The notes under the pieces were generated by a model that was given only the letters and a program-made list of their open reading frames with translations, ran no database searches and was not told where the DNA came from. From NCBI GenBank assembly GCA_964440915.1, contig CAYTTV010000088.1, positions 1 to 10,256 of the forward strand: a stretch of DNA of 10,256 nt, in the 5' to 3' direction. The translations under genes and the position numbers were made by a program. This document shows positions 6,860 to 10,256 of this stretch, in pieces. Source of the DNA: CAMPJM01 sp964440915. GTDB taxonomy: Bacteria; Bacteroidota; Bacteroidia; Cytophagales; Cyclobacteriaceae. Numbering within the stretch: position 1 is the stretch's first letter; each line of letters starts with the position of its first letter.

Positions 6860-7354
6860 TTACTTTATTCGAATAAGTTCTAAAAAAATATAAGGATGAG
6901 GATTTTTTTCGTCAGCAGGAAACTCATCTCTCTTTATCTCCTCCCATTCCTCCATGTTCAAGGTCGGAAAAAATGTATCGGCTTCAAAAGAGGCCTTTAT
7001 TTCAGTAAGATATAGCTTATCGGTATAAGGTAGAGCGAGCGTGTAAATTTCAGCCCCTCCGAGTATAAAAACCTCTTCTTGCTTGTTTTCCTTGCCTATA
7101 TTGAATGCATCCTCGAGCGAGTGAACAATGATGCAGCCTTCAGCCTTATATTGCTTGTCTCTGGTGATAACAATACTTGTTCTACCAGGCAAGGGCTTCT
7201 TCTGAGACTCGAAAGTTTTCCTTCCCATGATGATGTGGTGGCCCATCGTGGTATTTTTAAAATGCTTTAGATCTGCTGGCATGTGCCATATCAACTGATT
7301 GTCCTTGCCAATGGCACCGTTATCAGCTTTTGCCACTATTATCGATTTAATCAT
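6860..7354 (-). CDS. folA: Dihydrofolate reductase
   Basis: This 164-residue cytoplasmic enzyme reduces dihydrofolate to tetrahydrofolate with NADPH, supplying one-carbon carriers for thymidylate, purines, methionine and formyl-Met-tRNA. The substrate-site strand and helix are NGAIGKDNQLIWHMPADLKHF (12-32, split here as NGAIGKDNQL then IWHMPADLKHF), with D28 as the conserved acid and W23 in the usual place. The NADPH-binding motifs are MGRKTFES (43-50), PGRTSIVITRD and the VFILGGAEIY segment (about 94-103) with its Gly-Gly turn. Length is typical for bacterial DHFR. It begins 10 bases after the fmt stop codon on the same strand, so the two are very likely one transcript; both belong to folate-dependent metabolism. 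I see no good terminator behind it. Confidence 0.96.
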   Translation of the reverse strand: MIKSIIVAKADNGAIGKDNQLIWHMPADLKHFKNTTMGHHIIMGRKTFESQKKPLPGRTSIVITRDKQYKAEGCIIVHSLEDAFNIGKENKQEEVFILGGAEIYTLALPYTDKLYLTEIKASFEADTFFPTLNMEEWEEIKRDEFPADEKNPHPYIFLELIRIK

Positions 7355-7364
7355 AATTTTCTTG

Positions 7365-8297
7365 CTAAATTTTATTGTTTTCCAATTTTGTTCCCCTCAA
7401 AAAACTGGCTACATCCATGCGTCTCTTTCCTTCTAGTTGTAAGTCTTCTACGGAAATCATGGCGTCCTTAGACTTAAAATACAAATAACCCTTATTGTCT
7501 GTTATATATTCTCCTGAATTCAAGTTCTGTATTTCATCTTCAACAACGGAGGCCTTATAGATTTTAAGCGTTTTTCCATCCAAAATTGTCCATGCGGTGG
7601 GATAAGGCGACAAGCCTCTCACAAAATTTACGATCGCGGTTGAGGCAGTGTCCCAATCGATTTTACAGTCATCCTTAAAAATCTTTGGTGCGTTTTTTAC
7701 CTCTCCTTGAGTCTGTTTTTGAGTATTATGTTTACCTTCTGATATCATCTGCACAGTTTTTAGGACCAAATCTGCTCCTTTGTGCATGAGTCGCTCATAC
7801 AGAGTTCCGGCAGTATCATCTTCATATATCGGTTCCTTTTCTTGAAAGATAATATCGCCTGTATCTATATCATGGTTCAGAAAGAAAGTGGTGACGCCAG
7901 TTTCCTTTTCACCGTTGATAATAGCCCAATTAATAGGAGCGGCACCACGGTAGGAGGGCAGTAGCGAGGCATGTAAATTGAAAGTGCCTAACCTGGGCAT
8001 GTCCCACACGACTTCTGGAAGCATCCTAAAAGCCACTACTACCTGCAAATCGGCATTGTAGGAAGCCAACGACTCTAGAAAGGCAGGATCTTTTAAATTA
8101 GTAGGCTGTAATATGGGTAAGCCTTGGGCCACAGCAAAGTCTTTAACAGGTGAAATGCCTATTTTTTGACCTCTTCCTTTAGGTTTGTCAGGAGCCGTAA
8201 TTACTGCTACAACGTTGAAATTATTCTTGATGAGTATTTCCAGGGGTGGTACGGCAAATTCCGGCGTGCCCATGTATATGATCCTTAGCGCATTCAT
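7365..8297 (-). CDS. fmt: Methionyl-tRNA formyltransferase
   Basis: This 310-residue cytoplasmic enzyme formylates initiator Met-tRNA using 10-formyltetrahydrofolate, needed for efficient translation initiation. The N-terminal Rossmann-like formyltransferase domain opens with RIIYMGTPEFAVPPLE (5-20). The loop TAPDKPKGRGQK (34-45) is the element that contacts the tRNA acceptor end. The catalytic set is present: N107 and H109 in FNLHASLLPSYRGAAPIN (106-123), and D145 in HDIDTGD (142-148). The C-terminal OB-like domain begins after about residue 200 and contains GLSPYPTAWT, the usual family signature. Length is standard. The downstream folA begins 10 bases after its stop, and lpdA is divergent. 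The start at 8297 gives the expected N-terminus; no better alternative is visible. Confidence 0.96.
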   Translation of the reverse strand: MNALRIIYMGTPEFAVPPLEILIKNNFNVVAVITAPDKPKGRGQKIGISPVKDFAVAQGLPILQPTNLKDPAFLESLASYNADLQVVVAFRMLPEVVWDMPRLGTFNLHASLLPSYRGAAPINWAIINGEKETGVTTFFLNHDIDTGDIIFQEKEPIYEDDTAGTLYERLMHKGADLVLKTVQMISEGKHNTQKQTQGEVKNAPKIFKDDCKIDWDTASTAIVNFVRGLSPYPTAWTILDGKTLKIYKASVVEDEIQNLNSGEYITDNKGYLYFKSKDAMISVEDLQLEGKRRMDVASFLRGTKLENNKI

Positions 8298-8307
8298 GAT
8301 GTTAAAA

Positions 8308-8338
8308 AAGATCTAGGTGTATTGTTAAAAATAACAAA
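8308..8338 (-). promoter_or_regulatory. Candidate promoter for fmt-folA
   Basis: On the minus strand TTTG (8338-8335) is followed after exactly 19 bases by TAGATCTT (8315-8308), a partial match to TAnnTTTG. The spacing is ideal but the -7 box is imperfect, and the leader to the ATG at 8297 would be only a few bases. An inverted repeat GTTA-AAAA-TAAC (8324-8335) lies between the two boxes. Confidence 0.35.
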
Positions 8339-8540
8339 GCCATGAACATGACAGGTGGGCTTTTGTAATTTGTGGGCTAAATTATTCATTTTGGGTGCCG
8401 TCAGCAAGTTTAAGAGTGTTTTTTTCAATAACCTCACAATTTGCACAGTAGCTTTGGCCTTACCAATATGACCTGATGGGCGGCAGGCGATGTAACTTAT
8501 TTCAAACACGACAAACATTTTTTTCTAAGGACAAAAAAAG

Positions 8541-8548
8541 TAAATTTG
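8541..8548 (+). promoter_or_regulatory. -7 promoter box for lpdA
   Basis: TAAATTTG is a perfect TAnnTTTG match. The position about 19-21 bases upstream is a T-run (8518-8524) in place of a clean TTG. Transcription would begin near 8555, giving a leader of about 30 bases. This box lies inside the 5' open extension of the lpdA frame, which argues that translation starts at 8587 and not further upstream. Confidence 0.6.
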
Positions 8549-8586
8549 CAGGGTCTAAGCGTTTTGAATCCTTAAAACTTAAAAAT

Positions 8587-9981
8587 ATGTCAACAAAATA
8601 TGATCTGATTGTCATTGGAAGCGGCCCTGGTGGATATGTGGCGGCAATCCGTGCTTCGCAACTTGGGATGAAAGTGGGTGTGGTCGAAAAGGCTGAACTG
8701 GGAGGAATATGTTTGAATTGGGGGTGTATCCCAACTAAGGCGCTTTTGAAAAGTGCCCAGGTTTTTGATTATATCACACATGCTGAGGACTACGGTGTAT
8801 CAGTAAAAGATGCTTCTGCAGACCTTGGTGCCATGGTAAAGCGCAGTCGAGATGTAGCAGGAGGCATGAGCAAAGGGATTCAGTTTCTATTGAAAAAGAA
8901 CAAGATAGATCATATTGTAGGTTTCGGGAAGCTTAAAGCCAATAAAACGGTAGAAGTAACGGACGGTGATGGTAAAAAAACAGACTATTCCGCAAAAAAT
9001 ATTATTGTAGCTACGGGAGGAAGGTCACGAGAACTTCCGAATCTTCCTATTGATGATGAGAAAATCATTGGATATAGAAAAGCGCTCGTCCTCGATAAGA
9101 AGCCTGAGTCTATGGTAGTAGTAGGTTCTGGTGCGATAGGTGTTGAGTTTGCCTATTTCTATAGCACGATCGGCACCAAAGTGACCATTGTAGAGTACAT
9201 GCCCAATATTGTGCCTGTAGAAGACGAAGAGGTTTCTAAGCAACTGGCCAGAAGCTTTAAGAAAGCAGGCATCAATATCATGACAGAATCTGAAGTGACG
9301 AACGTTGATACCAAAGGCAAAAAATGCAAAGTAACTGTCAAAACAAAAAAGGGCGAAGAGAAGATCGAGTGCGACATTGTGTTGTCTGCAGTAGGTATTA
9401 CTACTAATTTGGAAGGCATCGGCCTCGAAGACGTAGGTGTGAAGACCGAGAAAGGGAAGGTTTTGGTAGATGATTTCTATAAAACCAACGTAGATGGCGT
9501 ATACGCAATTGGTGACATCGTACATGGCCCTGCTTTGGCGCACGTAGCCTCTGCCGAAGGCATTACTTGCGTGGAAAAAATAGCTGGGTTAAACCCAGAA
9601 CCGATCGATTATAACAACATACCTGGTTGTACTTATGCCCAGCCAGAGATTGCTTCTGTAGGCTATACAGAAAAGGCAGCGAAGGAAGCAGGATATGAGA
9701 TTAAGGTAGGTAAATTTCCCTTTAGCGCATCTGGTAAGGCAAGTGCAGCAGGAGCAAAAGATGGCTTCGTGAAGGTAATTTATGATGCAAAATATGGCGA
9801 ATGGTTAGGAGCGCATATGATTGGGGCCAATGTAACGGAAATGATTGCTGAAGTAGTAGCAGCCAGAAAGCTGGAAACTACAGGGCATGAGATCATCAAA
9901 ACGATACACCCACACCCGACCATGTCGGAAGCGGTAATGGAAGCAACTGCCGCTGCTTATGGTGAAGTGATCCATATATAG
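8587..9981 (+). CDS. lpdA: Dihydrolipoamide dehydrogenase (E3)
   Basis: This 464-residue flavoprotein reoxidises dihydrolipoamide with NAD+, serving as the E3 subunit of the 2-oxoacid dehydrogenase complexes and the glycine cleavage system. The FAD-binding Rossmann motif is DLIVIGSGPGGYVAA (6-20). The redox-active disulfide is C42 and C47 in CLNWGC. The NAD-binding motif is VVVGSGAIGVEFA (177-189), the second FAD motif is YAIGDI (306-311), and the dimer-interface catalytic pair is H443 and E448 in HPHPTMSE (441-448). I chose ATG 8587: the frame is open back to an ATG at 8476, but that 37-residue extension is basic, unlike the family, and contains the promoter box. No other complex subunits are adjacent, so this is a stand-alone E3 gene. 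Confidence 0.96.
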   Translation: MSTKYDLIVIGSGPGGYVAAIRASQLGMKVGVVEKAELGGICLNWGCIPTKALLKSAQVFDYITHAEDYGVSVKDASADLGAMVKRSRDVAGGMSKGIQFLLKKNKIDHIVGFGKLKANKTVEVTDGDGKKTDYSAKNIIVATGGRSRELPNLPIDDEKIIGYRKALVLDKKPESMVVVGSGAIGVEFAYFYSTIGTKVTIVEYMPNIVPVEDEEVSKQLARSFKKAGINIMTESEVTNVDTKGKKCKVTVKTKKGEEKIECDIVLSAVGITTNLEGIGLEDVGVKTEKGKVLVDDFYKTNVDGVYAIGDIVHGPALAHVASAEGITCVEKIAGLNPEPIDYNNIPGCTYAQPEIASVGYTEKAAKEAGYEIKVGKFPFSASGKASAAGAKDGFVKVIYDAKYGEWLGAHMIGANVTEMIAEVVAARKLETTGHEIIKTIHPHPTMSEAVMEATAAAYGEVIHI

Positions 9982-9990
9982 GCTTAGCTA

Positions 9991-10018
9991 GATTTTAGAT
10001 TTTAGATAAAAGATTTAA
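9991..10018. repeat. Four tandem 7-base units
   Basis: GATTTTA, GATTTTA, GATAAAA and GATTTAA follow each other without gaps between the lpdA stop codon and the terminator. The first two are identical and the others differ by a few bases. This is a short, possibly chance, AT-rich heptamer run. Confidence 0.4.
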
Positions 10019-10021
10019 GGC

Positions 10022-10061
10022 AAAAAGTCCAAGGTTTCATCAGCAGACCTTGGACTTTTTT
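10022..10061. terminator. Rho-independent terminator after lpdA
   Basis: A perfect 14-bp stem is formed by AAAAAGTCCAAGGT (10022-10035) and ACCTTGGACTTTTT (10047-10060), with an 11-base loop and a T-run at the end. The A-run on the left makes it able to work in both directions. It lies 41 bases after the lpdA stop codon. Confidence 0.92.
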
Positions 10062-10256
10062 GTTATAGTGCACCCATCATTCCGGAACTTACGAAGTTTT
10101 TCACGGAGTAAGTCTTTGGGGGCGACAAGTTGGAACGATTAAAACTTCTAACCTGAGTTATACTTTGAACTCACCCGCTAAAAAAGGCGTGCCCCATATG
10201 GGCAGGTCAAACAGCTTTTATTTCTGATCCAATTAGAAATTGAAATGACTAAAATA
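10062..10256. other. Right-end intergenic sequence, no gene seen
   Basis: I see no coding signature here. There are small symmetrical elements: AACTT-ACG-AAGTT (10086-10098), ACTTAC (10087-10092) with GTAAGT (10108-10113), and the palindrome CCCATATGGG (10193-10202). These could belong to a regulatory region or a dispersed repeat that continues beyond the window. Confidence 0.35.

Noticed and set aside
8294..8518. A 74-residue open frame on the minus strand in the fmt-lpdA gap
   Set aside because: It overlaps the fmt start and both promoters, and its sequence has no protein-like composition or recognised domain. It includes a CCTG-CAGG palindrome-like stretch (8472-8487) that is more likely non-coding.
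9025..9543. Long open frame antisense to lpdA (172 residues)
   Set aside because: It is fully inside a well-identified E3 gene, rich in Phe, Tyr and His as expected for antisense reading, and has no family signature.

Overview
The window looks like ordinary chromosome of a Bacteroidota bacterium, most likely a free-living Cytophagales relative. This is inferred from four things: the protein families present, the lack of Shine-Dalgarno sequences before most starts, an identical TAAATTTG octamer (matching the Bacteroidota -7 promoter element TAnnTTTG) in front of three genes, and a structured hairpin repeat of a kind common in that phylum. No rRNA, tRNA, CRISPR array or intact insertion sequence was seen.

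Layout, left to right. Positions 1-110 hold a double-hairpin repeat-like element, followed by a doubtful 27-codon ORF on the minus strand. A SAM-dependent methyltransferase (310-966, +) and a PQQ-type sugar dehydrogenase lipoprotein (1049-2191, +) follow. A free-standing hairpin and a strong, apparently bidirectional terminator close that pair. Between the terminator and the next gene lies a broken minus-strand remnant (about 2310-2595) of a zeta-toxin-like ABC-type ATPase, spread over three reading frames. A glutaryl-CoA-dehydrogenase-like enzyme (2619-3845, -) and a large secreted YwqK/MORN-type repeat protein with a probable C-terminal outer-membrane barrel (4019-5842, +) are divergent, each with its own TAAATTTG box. 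A NUMOD4/HNH endonuclease with a C-terminal helix-turn-helix (5864-6406, -) converges on the repeat gene with a 21-base gap. A 453-base AT-rich spacer without a convincing gene separates it from an fmt-folA pair on the minus strand (8297 to 6860). This pair supplies formyl-Met-tRNA for initiation and tetrahydrofolate, so the two are linked through one-carbon metabolism. Dihydrolipoamide dehydrogenase (8587-9981, +) is transcribed divergently and ends at a perfect 14-bp terminator hairpin. The last 195 bases show no gene.

Most genes are core metabolism and need no special explanation. The parts worth a second look are the decayed toxin-like ATPase, the repeat-plus-barrel surface protein with its apparent five-unit super-repeat, the stand-alone HNH gene, and the hairpin repeats. 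I do not see a multi-gene system that looks clearly new.
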